From positions 176,112 to 240,111 of the forward strand of contig DATLQU010000011.1 of assembly GCA_035535015.1 (NCBI GenBank): a stretch of DNA of 64,000 nt, given 5' to 3'. The notes under the pieces were generated by a model. The model saw nothing but the letters and a program-made list of their open reading frames with translations. It did no database searches and was not told the DNA's origin. Of this stretch, positions 56,430 to 64,000 are shown in pieces (the stretch's first letter is position 1; each line of letters starts with the position of its first letter). The DNA comes from Palsa-661 sp035535015 (GTDB lineage: Bacteria > Actinomycetota > Acidimicrobiia > Acidimicrobiales > UBA8190). Made by a program: the position numbers and the translations under genes.

Positions 56430-58454
56430 ATGCTGCAATTTGTGATCGCGGGACTGGTGCTTGGGGGAATCTACGCAATTGCCTCCGCTGGCCTGGTCAT
56501 CACGTACACCTCGTCGGGCATCCTCAATTTCGCGTTCGGAGCGTTGGCATTCTTCATCGCCCGCTTCTACTACTACCTTCACACTCAGCAGCGCTGGGCC
56601 ATCGTGCCCGCTGCCATCCTCTCCATCGGCCTTGTCGCACCGGCGCTCGGGGTGGTCCTGTACGCCATCCTCTTCCGCCACCTGCGACTGTCTTCGCCCC
56701 TGATCAAGGTGGTGGCGACGATCGGCCTATTGGTCGCCATCCCGTCCGTCGCGACGTTGATTTTCGGCAACCAGGCGATCCAGCAAGCGCCAGGACTGGC
56801 ACCCGAGCCGGTGCGTGTCTATCAATTCCTGGGTGTACCGGTGACTCTGGACCAAGTCATCGTCTACATCTGCGTCTTGCTCACAGTGGTCGTCGGAGCC
56901 TTGGTGCTGCGTTACTCCGACGTGGGCCTCAAGGTGAGGGCCATGGTCGACTCACCGGCAATGACCAATCTGTCAGGCACCAATCCCACGGTCGTCTCGG
57001 TCGGCGTCTGGGCGGTCAGCATATTCTTCGCCGGTCTGGCTGGTGTGCTTGCCGCCCCCATCATCGGGCTCGACGCCGGCAATTTCACTCTCCTCATCGC
57101 CGCGTCATTCGCGGCGGTTGTCGCGGCCAGGCTTCGGAGTCTGCCGATCGCGGTTGCAGTGGCGCTTCTGATGGGAATCGCTACATCGCTCATCCAGCGG
57201 TACCTGCCGCCGGCGAGCAGGTGGACCAGCGAGATTATCGACGCTGTGCCATTCGTCGTCATCGCGCTCGTGCTCATCTACAACCTTGTTCGCCGTGGTC
57301 GGGTGGGAGATGCCGGAGCGTGGGGGGGCACTTTGGACCGAGCCATCACGCCTCAGGGTGAGAGCCGGCTTGGGGGATCCACCAGCAGCGCGGCCGAAGT
57401 TGCCTCCCTGAACCTATTCGGTCGCTATGCCGGCCCCCTGCTCCTCATCGCCATCGCGGGGTCTTTGCCACTCATCATCCAGGGGTACTGGGTGGGTTTG
57501 ACAGCCCAAGCCTTCGCCTACGGCGTGATCTTCCTGTCATGGACGATTGCCACCGGAGAAGGCGGCATGCTCTGGTTGTGTCAGATCACCTTCGCCGGTG
57601 TCGGAGCGCTGACGACGACCCAGCTCGCTAACAACCATGGGTGGCCAGTGCTTGCGGCCGTCGCCGCCGGCGGTTTCGTGGCGCTCGTCATGGGAATAGT
57701 CGTCGGGTTCCTGAGCATCCGACTCGGCGACCTCTATGTCGCCCTGGTGACGCTGACCTTCGGGCTTCTCATGGAGAACCTTGTCTTTACCTTGCCGAAC
57801 TTTGTGAACCAGGGTCTCGGCCTCAGCCTGAATCGACCCGGCTTCGCCACGTCCGACGTGGCGTTCGCCTACGTGTGTTTGGGGGCGTTCATGGTAGTGG
57901 CTCTGTTCATCGTCAATTTCCGACGATCGACCACCGGGCTTGCCGTCAATGCCGCTCGTTGGAGCGAGGCCGGCGCCAGGACATCGGGCATCAGCGTGGT
58001 TCAGATGAAGGTGATAACAGGAGCATTGGCCGCGTTCATCGCTGGCATCGGGGGCGGGCTGTTGGTTCTGGCGCAGACAACGTTCGAGCCCAACGAGTTC
58101 GCCACCTTTGCCGGTGTCGTGTGGCTGGCGGTGCTCGTCACGATCGGTGTGCGCTCGAATGCAGCGGCCCTGGTCGGCGGGCTTGCCTTCGTCATGTTGC
58201 CTGCTCTCACGCAGGCATACCTGCCGAGCTGGACCGCCAACCTCATGCCCGTGCTCTTCGGCCTGGGGTCGATCTCGGCCGCCAAGTATCCCGATGGGGT
58301 CCTAGCCGAACAGAGTCGGCGATTTCGGCATTTGCTGCTCCATCTGACGACAGAAGACGAAGCGGGTCAGCAGCTCGCCGAGGGCGTGACCGGGAATGTC
58401 ACCGAGGTCGGCCGGCGCGATGTGACTCCCCAGGTTGCGGAGCAGGTCTTGTGA
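56430..58454 (+). CDS. LivH-LivM fused branched-chain-type ABC permease
   Basis: The 674-residue membrane protein combines the two permeases of branched-chain-amino-acid-type importers. The LivH part (residues 1-290: GGIYAIASAGLVITYTSSGILNFAFGALAFF) is followed by a linker and a LivM part (about residues 325-625: YGVIFLSWTIATGEGGMLWLCQITFAGVGA, GDLYVALVTLTFGLLMENLVF). About 15 hydrophobic segments are visible. In actinobacteria such importers often carry acids or hydrocarbons rather than amino acids. ATP subunits follow immediately (overlap at 58454). ATG 56430 opens the operon, with a TTGACGT-type site upstream. Confidence 0.9.
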   Translation: MLQFVIAGLVLGGIYAIASAGLVITYTSSGILNFAFGALAFFIARFYYYLHTQQRWAIVPAAILSIGLVAPALGVVLYAILFRHLRLSSPLIKVVATIGLLVAIPSVATLIFGNQAIQQAPGLAPEPVRVYQFLGVPVTLDQVIVYICVLLTVVVGALVLRYSDVGLKVRAMVDSPAMTNLSGTNPTVVSVGVWAVSIFFAGLAGVLAAPIIGLDAGNFTLLIAASFAAVVAARLRSLPIAVAVALLMGIATSLIQRYLPPASRWTSEIIDAVPFVVIALVLIYNLVRRGRVGDAGAWGGTLDRAITPQGESRLGGSTSSAAEVASLNLFGRYAGPLLLIAIAGSLPLIIQGYWVGLTAQAFAYGVIFLSWTIATGEGGMLWLCQITFAGVGALTTTQLANNHGWPVLAAVAAGGFVALVMGIVVGFLSIRLGDLYVALVTLTFGLLMENLVFTLPNFVNQGLGLSLNRPGFATSDVAFAYVCLGAFMVVALFIVNFRRSTTGLAVNAARWSEAGARTSGISVVQMKVITGALAAFIAGIGGGLLVLAQTTFEPNEFATFAGVVWLAVLVTIGVRSNAAALVGGLAFVMLPALTQAYLPSWTANLMPVLFGLGSISAAKYPDGVLAEQSRRFRHLLLHLTTEDEAGQQLAEGVTGNVTEVGRRDVTPQVAEQVL

Positions 58455-59341
58455 TGCCGATCTCGAGTCAGGCTGTCCGCCCCGGCGGTGAAGGACCGGC
58501 CCTCATGGCAAAGGGGATCACCGTCCGCTTCGGCGGGCTGATGGCGCTCTCTGATGTCTCCCTGGAGGTCAGACCTGCCTCCATCGCCGGACTGGTCGGG
58601 CCCAATGGTGCGGGAAAGTCGACTCTTTTGGCGGTGCTGTCCGGACTTCTGCGGCCCAATGCGGGGTACGTCGGGTTGCGAGGCGAGGACGTGACGAATG
58701 CTTCGGTCCAATCACGAGCCCACCGGGGCTTGGCTCGAACATTTCAACAGCCTGAGTTGTTCATGGGGTTGACCGTGCGCGAGCACCTCGTGCTCGCATA
58801 CAGGGCGCGAGTCGCCCGCCATCGCCTGTGGCGGGACATGCTCGATCCTCGCTGTCTCTTTTCATCATCAGCGGCTGAGAACGAACGGATCGACGGTCTG
58901 CTGGATAGCCTCAAGCTCACGAGGGTGGCCGATGCCCCGGTGGCGGCACTCCCTCTGGGTGTCCTCCGTCTGGTTGAAGTAGGTCGTGCCTTAGCCAGCG
59001 ATCCGCACGTCCTGCTCCTGGATGAGCCCCTTTCCGGACTCGATATGAAAGCGTCGGAAAACCTGCTTTCCGTCTTCATGCGCATCATCGAGAAGAGCGA
59101 CCATCACCTCTCGCTTGTCATTGTCGAGCACGATGTGGCCGCCGTCTTGGCCATGTCGGACACGGTCTTCGTCCTCAACTTTGGGCAATGCATAGCCAAT
59201 GGAAGCCCTCAGGAGGTTCGTAACGATCCCGCCGTTCGGGCGGCCTACCTGGGTGACGGAGAGCCCATTCGCCGGTCGCGGCTCGATTCGCCGCTCGCCG
59301 AGCGGGGAGGACAAGCTCCGGTTGGGGGATTGAAAACATGA
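58454..59341 (+). CDS. livG: ABC transporter ATP-binding protein (LivG-like)
   Basis: The 295-residue ATPase has Walker A GPNGAGKST (near residue 52), the Q-loop in TFQQPELF, Walker B VLLLDEPLSGLD and switch His in VEHDV. The signature motif is LPLGVLRLVE instead of LSGGQ, a strong deviation that fits LivG-type members. The first 17 residues may be a false extension of a later start (ALMAKGITVRFGGL). It pairs with LivF to drive the LivHM permease. It overlaps the permease and LivF reading frames by one to four bases. Confidence 0.92.
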   Translation: MPISSQAVRPGGEGPALMAKGITVRFGGLMALSDVSLEVRPASIAGLVGPNGAGKSTLLAVLSGLLRPNAGYVGLRGEDVTNASVQSRAHRGLARTFQQPELFMGLTVREHLVLAYRARVARHRLWRDMLDPRCLFSSSAAENERIDGLLDSLKLTRVADAPVAALPLGVLRLVEVGRALASDPHVLLLDEPLSGLDMKASENLLSVFMRIIEKSDHHLSLVIVEHDVAAVLAMSDTVFVLNFGQCIANGSPQEVRNDPAVRAAYLGDGEPIRRSRLDSPLAERGGQAPVGGLKT

Positions 59342-60081
59342 CGGAGCTTCTCCTCGAGGTACGAGATATCGACGTTCGCTACGGAGGATCGCAAGCATTG
59401 TTCGGCGTCTCGATCGATGTGGCTCCGGCCACGGTGTTGGCTGTCTTGGGTGTGAATGGCGCCGGCAAGAGCACCCTGGCCCGGGCCGTCTCGGGCCTCG
59501 TCGCTCCGGCTGCGGGTCGGGTGACCTTCGAGGGTCGGGATATCACCGGATTACCCGCCTTTCGTATCCGCAGGCTGGGGCTCACGTACATCCCGGAGGG
59601 GCGTGGGATCTTCCCGGGCCTTTCGGTGATTGAAAACCTTCGAATGGCGGTTGCTCAGGAACCGCGTCCTCAACGGGCCGAGGCGATCGATCGGGCCATC
59701 GAGCGGTTTCCGGTTCTCGGCACGCGTCGCTTGCAGCGCGCCGGAAGCCTGTCTGGCGGCGAACAGCAGATGCTGGCACTTGCTCGGGCTCTCGCCGTCT
59801 CTCCGAAGCTCGTCATCGCCGACGAGATGTCTCTCGGCCTCGCACCACTCATGGCCGAATCGGTCTTTCAGGGCCTCGAAGAAGCTCGGCGCTCAGGGAT
59901 CACCATCGTGCTGATCGAGCAGTTCGTGCATCGGGCGCTGACAATGGCGGACAGTTGTGTGATCCTGACTCGTGGCCGAGTGGGCTGGTCCGGCTCCGCC
60001 TCCGACGCAGGCCAACAGGTCATTGATCGTTACCTGGGAGAAGCGGGAGTGCCTATTCCTGCTGGCACACCCGGAGCGTAG
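59338..60081 (+). CDS. livF: ABC transporter ATP-binding protein (LivF-like)
   Basis: The 247-residue ATPase has LLEVRDIDVRYGGSQALFGVSID, Walker A GVNGAGKST, the signature SLSGGEQQMLALARALA, Walker B LVIADEMSLGLAPL and LIEQFVHRAL. It has a classical LSGGE signature, unlike its LivG partner. It starts inside the LivG stop (overlap of 4). The substrate-binding protein follows after about 150 bases. Confidence 0.94.
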   Translation: MTELLLEVRDIDVRYGGSQALFGVSIDVAPATVLAVLGVNGAGKSTLARAVSGLVAPAAGRVTFEGRDITGLPAFRIRRLGLTYIPEGRGIFPGLSVIENLRMAVAQEPRPQRAEAIDRAIERFPVLGTRRLQRAGSLSGGEQQMLALARALAVSPKLVIADEMSLGLAPLMAESVFQGLEEARRSGITIVLIEQFVHRALTMADSCVILTRGRVGWSGSASDAGQQVIDRYLGEAGVPIPAGTPGA

Positions 60082-60230
60082 ATGTGATGCACCTTCGGTG
60101 GAGTGAACGAGGAATCACGTATCCCCGACAGAGCCCGGGGCGGGCCGTGGAGAAGGAAGATCACCAACGACGTCGGTTACGGAGGCGCCGGGACGTCTTC
60201 GAATCTATCGCCAACTTCAAGGGAGGAACG

Positions 60231-61487
60231 ATGCGTTTACACCGGAGTATGAGCAAGTCCTTGCTGGGTGCTGTTGTCAGCTTGCCGATCGTCATGGCCG
60301 CATGTTCGTCAACGGCACCAACGGCACCAAAGGCGCCCTCGGGGTCCGCCACTCCGATCACCTTGGCTTACGTCACCGATCTTACTGGTCAGGGTGCTTC
60401 CGAGAACGCATCGTCACCGGCCGGATTCAATGCTCGGATTGATTTGCAAAATGCGGAGGGTGGTGTCAACGGACACAAGCTGATACCTCTCGTCATCGAC
60501 GATCAGACCAACCCTTCGGAGATCGCGACCGCACTTCAGGAGGCGGACGCCAAGGCCTTCGGCATCGTCTCGCAGAGTCCCCTGCTCTTCCTCGCCGCCA
60601 AGTACCCGCAGCAGGCGGGGGTTCCCGTGACGGGTACCTATGATGACGGTCCCGAGTGGGGCCAGCAGCCGTACACGAACATGTTCGCCGCCGACAATGG
60701 CAGTGTCGACCCAAAGTATCCGGTCAACACACAAATTGGGGATTTCCTAAAAGCCCACGGCGGCACGGTGTTGGCTTCCTACGGGTACGCGATCTCGCCC
60801 GCATCTAGTCGCGCTGCCATCGGCACCGCACAATCATTTCAACACGCCGGGGGCAAGGTGGGTGTTCTCAACTCGACCGTTCCCTTTGGTGGAGTGGCCT
60901 TCACAAGTGACGCACTCGTGGCCAAGCAAAATAACGTCAATGCGCTCGTGCCTGCCATGGACAACAATTCGAACTACGCACTCGCTGAGGCGCTCGAGCA
61001 AGCGGGTGTAAAGCTCAAGGCCGCTCTTTTCGCAACCGGTTACGAGCCATCCGTGATCAACTCTCCGGCGTGGAGTGCCCTGCAGGGGGACTATTTCCTG
61101 TCTCTGTTCCGCCCGTGGTCACTGCCCAATGCCGGCACAGCGCAGATGCAGGCCGCGATGCAGAAGTACGCGCACTTCACCAAGAGTCAGTTCCCGACCT
61201 TCGGCCAGAATGAATCATGGGCCGGGGCAGACCTCATGATCAAGGGCTTGGAGATGGCAGGATCCCATCCGACCAGGGCAGCGGTCATCAAGGACCTCCG
61301 TGGTCTGAAGTCCTACAACGACAATGGGCTGCTGCCCATCACTCTCAACTACTCCACAATCTTCGGGCACAATCCGGCGCAAACCTGCGCGTGGGTCATG
61401 CAGGCGAAGAAGACAGGATTCGTGGCCGTCTCGTCCAAGCCCACCTGCGGGACTGACATTCCCGGGACCTCAACAGCGAGCTCCTAG
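60231..61487 (+). CDS. lipoprotein substrate-binding protein of the ABC importer
   Basis: The 418-residue protein has a signal sequence with lipobox VMAAC, acylated at Cys25, and a Pro/Ala/Thr-rich linker. The binding domain is of the LivK/Leu-Ile-Val type (ITLAYVTDLTGQGASENASSPAGFNARIDLQNAEGGVNG; VIDDQTNPSEIATALQEADAKAFGIV; QPYTNMFAADNGS; LPAMDNNSNYALAEALEQAGVKLKA in segments). GGAGGAACG precedes ATG 60231; upstream open frame to 60084 is probably not translated. It determines the importer's specificity, which cannot be read from sequence here. It is the last gene of the importer operon. Confidence 0.9.
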   Translation: MRLHRSMSKSLLGAVVSLPIVMAACSSTAPTAPKAPSGSATPITLAYVTDLTGQGASENASSPAGFNARIDLQNAEGGVNGHKLIPLVIDDQTNPSEIATALQEADAKAFGIVSQSPLLFLAAKYPQQAGVPVTGTYDDGPEWGQQPYTNMFAADNGSVDPKYPVNTQIGDFLKAHGGTVLASYGYAISPASSRAAIGTAQSFQHAGGKVGVLNSTVPFGGVAFTSDALVAKQNNVNALVPAMDNNSNYALAEALEQAGVKLKAALFATGYEPSVINSPAWSALQGDYFLSLFRPWSLPNAGTAQMQAAMQKYAHFTKSQFPTFGQNESWAGADLMIKGLEMAGSHPTRAAVIKDLRGLKSYNDNGLLPITLNYSTIFGHNPAQTCAWVMQAKKTGFVAVSSKPTCGTDIPGTSTASS

Positions 61488-62645
61488 TGGCCGCGTAGCA
61501 ACCTTGGAGCAATGCCGGCCCTTCGAGCCGCTCTCCCGTGAACACGTGATTCGCCAGAGGTGAGAGTTCTCTCGCTAGAGCGTGCCCGGTGGGTCGGCGA
61601 GGAGCCTGACGGCTGACGCGGTGATGTGCCTTGAGCACGAGAATCATTTCGGCGACCTTGTGTTTTTCCAGGCTGATGGAAAGGCCAGTCGAGAGTGGGA
61701 ATGGAGTCGAACTTCGTCGGAGCGGATTGGAAGGACGACCAAGGGCTCGAACGCGATCGGATGCGCTCGACGCTATAGGAGGGTTCGCTTTCACTGACGC
61801 GAGCCCAGGCCGTCCATCACACCGTGATGATGGCCGGGCTCTCGCCCCTCCAGCAGAGGTGACGACGGGTGGGTGGTACACACCTCCGTCGTCGCCCTGT
61901 TCGGTGGCCGATGGCGATGGCTTCCCCGACCTCGCTACGAGCCTCATCGCCGACCCCTTCCAGCCAGCGACCGCCCTTGCCAGGAGGGCAACCGTCCTAC
62001 TCAGGTCCACGACGACTCTGTCCCCTTGAGGGATGCACAGACGAAGTCAACTGATGGAGGCTCGCCTTGCCGTCACTCGCCTCGCCCTTGACTTTGTCCT
62101 CCGGCCAGACCTCGTGGACCAGCGGCCGACAGGCGTTTCAGGGATAGCTTTTGAAGGTCCAGGTGTCGACTGGCGGCAGGTAGCCGGCCCCGATTTCGGC
62201 GGCGGACGGCATCCTCGTCCCGACGATCCCCATAAACGTGGACCAGCGAAGCCCAGACGGTCTGATCGTCGTCGCGCCAGGTTGCCACGAGATCGCGGCG
62301 GTTCCAATGCCCGACCCCGAACGTTGCGCCTTTGGCGCCTGCGGTTGGGGAGTCTGGATCCCCCGAAACGCCTCTGCTCGTCGGCCTTGCTCCCATCGGT
62401 TGATCGCCGCTGAGGCCCCGGCAACTCAAAGGGTTCAGGATTCGGCGGTCATCGGCGACAGACGCCCGTTAGCGCGACGGTGACCGCCTCCTTCGTATAC
62501 AAGTGAGCATTCACCTATTTGCTACGCGCCCGGTGTCCCTTCTGCGCCCGTTGGTCGAGAGTTGGCGTTCGCCATGAGAGTGCTCGTATAGCGCGTTAGC
62601 CTGGTTGGTGAACAACCGGGCGCGCGTGCAGGGAAGGGGACCGGT
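61488..62645. other. 1158-bp region with no confident gene, possible decayed coding DNA
   Basis: No full gene with recognisable motifs was found. A minus-strand frame at about 62180-62340 reads HWNRRDLVATWRDDDQ then TVWASLVHVYGDRRDED, which looks protein-like. After a shift of frame near 62205-62220, EIGAGYLPPVDTWTFKSYP and a stop follow. This could be a frameshifted remnant of a small protein. Confidence 0.45.
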
Positions 62646-63353
62646 TTGCCGACACCGAGCGAAAACGGGAAAACCAATGTGCCACGCTCACAGAAAGGCG
62701 TTCGGACGCGGGCGCGGCTACTGGAGGCCGCCAAGGAGATCTTTGAAGAGGACGGCTTCCTAGAGGCGCGCATTTCGGATATCGCCGAGCGAGCGGGCCT
62801 CTCCCATGGCTCGTTCTACCACTACTTCGAATCGAAGGAGGCAATATTCCGGGAGGTCGCCGAATCGGTTGAAGAACGACTTAGCGCTCCGCTGAGCGGC
62901 GTGTTTGTGGATCTGGAGTCGCCCCCGCAGGATCGCATAGGCGAGGCACTACGACGGCATCTCCAGAACTACCGCAAGGAGTGGAGGATTATCGGGGTCA
63001 TTGAACAGATGGCCCGATACGACAAACATATCAACGCGCTGCGTATGGAACGCCATCAGCGTTACTCGTTGCAGGTCGCGACATTGATTAGGAACCTCCA
63101 GCAGCAGGGATTGGCGGATCCACGACTCGAGCCAGCGGTCGCGGCAGCAGCACTTGGCGCCATGACAAGCGGGTTTCCCGAGTTATGGCTCGTGCAGGGG
63201 GCCATTAGTTGCAGCCTCGACAAGGCAGTGGACCAGCTGACCCGGATCTTCGTGAATGCGCTCGGCCTATCCGAGGATACGGCCGGATGGCGCGGTCGAA
63301 GCTGCAGCGTCTCGGTCGGCTCCATCGCGACACCGAGGTCGCTGTCTCGGTGA
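62646..63353 (+). CDS. TetR-family transcriptional regulator
   Basis: The 235-residue repressor has a helix-turn-helix with KEIFEEDGFLEARISDIAERAGL and SHGSFYHYFESKEAIFREVA, then a ligand domain with YRKEWRIIGVIEQMARYDKHINALRMERHQRY. It is a paralogue of the TetR at 44609 (same ARISDIAERA..LS.G.FYHYF pattern). TTG 62646 has the AAGGGG Shine-Dalgarno; GTG 62679 is a shorter option. The tail after LGLSEDTAG (about 25 residues) has no counterpart in the paralogue. The region around it is sparse. Confidence 0.88.
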   Translation: MPTPSENGKTNVPRSQKGVRTRARLLEAAKEIFEEDGFLEARISDIAERAGLSHGSFYHYFESKEAIFREVAESVEERLSAPLSGVFVDLESPPQDRIGEALRRHLQNYRKEWRIIGVIEQMARYDKHINALRMERHQRYSLQVATLIRNLQQQGLADPRLEPAVAAAALGAMTSGFPELWLVQGAISCSLDKAVDQLTRIFVNALGLSEDTAGWRGRSCSVSVGSIATPRSLSR

Positions 63354-63897
63354 CCATGCGACCAGAGTCGCCTTCTTGAAGACGACGCCCCCTCAGGCCT
63401 TCCGCTGAGCTCGCGCCGTGGGACTCGCTGGACTGCGAGCGCGATGCTTCAAGCCGACGCCTTCCAACCGGCGTCGAGCGATGGTTCCCCGACGGCCAGG
63501 GCGTGGGGACAACAGTCGATATGGCTACGACGTCGTACCGGGCGCGGTGTCTGGCCATTCGTCATGCTGGACATCGCAGGCGACCACCCTCGACGGACAA
63601 GAACAGGCCGGTTGCGCAAGGGAACTGCCAAAACTGATGGTCCAACTAGCCGGCCGTTGTGACGCTCGAAGGGCATGACGCGCCGCCCCCGGTCTCGCTG
63701 CCGTCCCGTAAATCGGGCGAATCTTCGTCACGAGCACAATCGCACCGTTGACGGATGAAGCAACGTCTTCATCGGACTGATTCAGAGGTTGTCCCGCTGA
63801 GCGTGGAAATTTGAGATGACGGTCCCCCGCCTGATGCCTGCCTGATGGTAGGTCTCGGTCGTCCGTCTAAAAACATCCGATCAAGAAGGGGACCGTC
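63354..63897. other. 544-bp region without recognised gene
   Basis: No coding frame with motifs or coupled Shine-Dalgarno was seen. Sequence between 63785 and 63895 is distinct in composition and may be the start of an element whose gene follows. Confidence 0.4.
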
Positions 63898-64000
63898 GTG
63901 AAGAAGAATTATCAGACCCAGACCGCCCGCGCCCGCATCACCGGCCGGACGACAGCGAAGAAGGCCAAGGCCGATCCGCAACGTCAAGCGCATGAGGCGG
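63898..64000 (+). CDS. start of an unidentified gene, cut by window end
   Basis: A GTG at 63898 with GGGGAC seven bases upstream opens a frame that stays open to the last base (34 codons): MKKNYQTQTARARITG followed by a Lys- and Ala-rich stretch. The N-terminus is strongly basic and gives no recognisable domain. It might be a transposase or other DNA-binding protein, but this cannot be decided from 34 residues. Confidence 0.35.
   Translation, partial: MKKNYQTQTARARITGRTTAKKAKADPQRQAHEA

Noticed and set aside
55800..56681. Two long open frames (plus 55800-56279, minus 55992-56681)
   Set aside because: They overlap on opposite strands, have no motifs or Shine-Dalgarno, and the second runs into the permease gene.
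61632..61652. CACGAGAATCATTTC as a third copy of the 20-bp element
   Set aside because: Only about half of the element matches and there is no gene start nearby.
1..64000. tRNA, rRNA, CRISPR array, prophage, biosynthetic gene cluster
   Set aside because: None was recognised on either strand in a visual search. A tRNAscan or CRISPR search was not run, so short RNA genes could have been missed.

Overview
The window is high-GC, densely packed bacterial DNA with many GTG starts and 4-base ATGA or TAGTG overlaps between genes. It carries an unusual concentration of acyl-CoA catabolism genes: CaiB/BaiF CoA-transferases, acyl-CoA synthetases, paired acyl-CoA dehydrogenases, enoyl-CoA hydratases, SDRs, TIM-barrel amidohydrolases, luciferase-like monooxygenases, P450s, a Rieske oxygenase and many TetR regulators. 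This repertoire fits a free-living actinobacterium (Mycobacteriales-like or Acidimicrobiia-like) that degrades steroid-, terpenoid- or alicyclic-type acids. No rRNA or other marker gene is present, so the placement is an inference. No tRNA, CRISPR array, prophage or complete insertion sequence was seen.

Layout. 0-5 kb: SDR tail, CMD-family protein, then an amidohydrolase / FadD3-like synthetase / CoA-transferase operon. 5-13 kb: an acyl-CoA dehydrogenase facing an operon of acyl-CoA synthetase, two tandem dehydrogenases and a hydratase, followed by a Rieske oxygenase, its small partner and a TetR. 13-21 kb: a cupin/alcohol dehydrogenase pair and a five-gene operon (luciferase-like monooxygenase, CoA-transferase, CitE-like lyase, reductase, amidohydrolase) opposite a GntR gene. 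21-32 kb: flavin reductase/amidohydrolase, MarR, a two-subunit B12 mutase with isobutyryl-CoA-mutase residues, hydratase, thiolase, YtcJ-type amidohydrolase, and a rearranged CoA-transferase divergent from an extended hydratase. 32-42 kb: luciferase-like oxidoreductase, thioesterase, hydratases, HsdA-like SDR, CoA-transferase, a second tandem dehydrogenase pair and an aldehyde dehydrogenase. 42-55 kb: SDR, DUF35-thiolase fusion, TetRs, two P450s, a second copy of the leading amidohydrolase, thioesterase, SDR, a decayed tetR end with a tandem repeat, and a synthetase with a 101-residue companion. 56-61.5 kb: a branched-chain-type ABC importer. 61.5-64 kb: sparse DNA with one TetR and a gene running off the end.

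How it fits together. The ABC importer could bring in an acid. CoA synthetases and CoA-transferases activate it, P450s, Rieske and luciferase-like oxygenases functionalise rings or chains, paired dehydrogenases and hydratases carry out beta-oxidation, and the DUF35-thiolase fusion, thiolase and CitE-like lyase cleave C-C bonds. The mutase rearranges a branched acyl-CoA. Two recurrent operator-like sequences tie scattered operons together. One is a 16-bp palindrome built on TTGACGTnnACGTCAA, seen at six intergenic or promoter positions between 35.6 and 56.4 kb. The other is a 20-bp element shared by the operons starting at 1014 and 6260.
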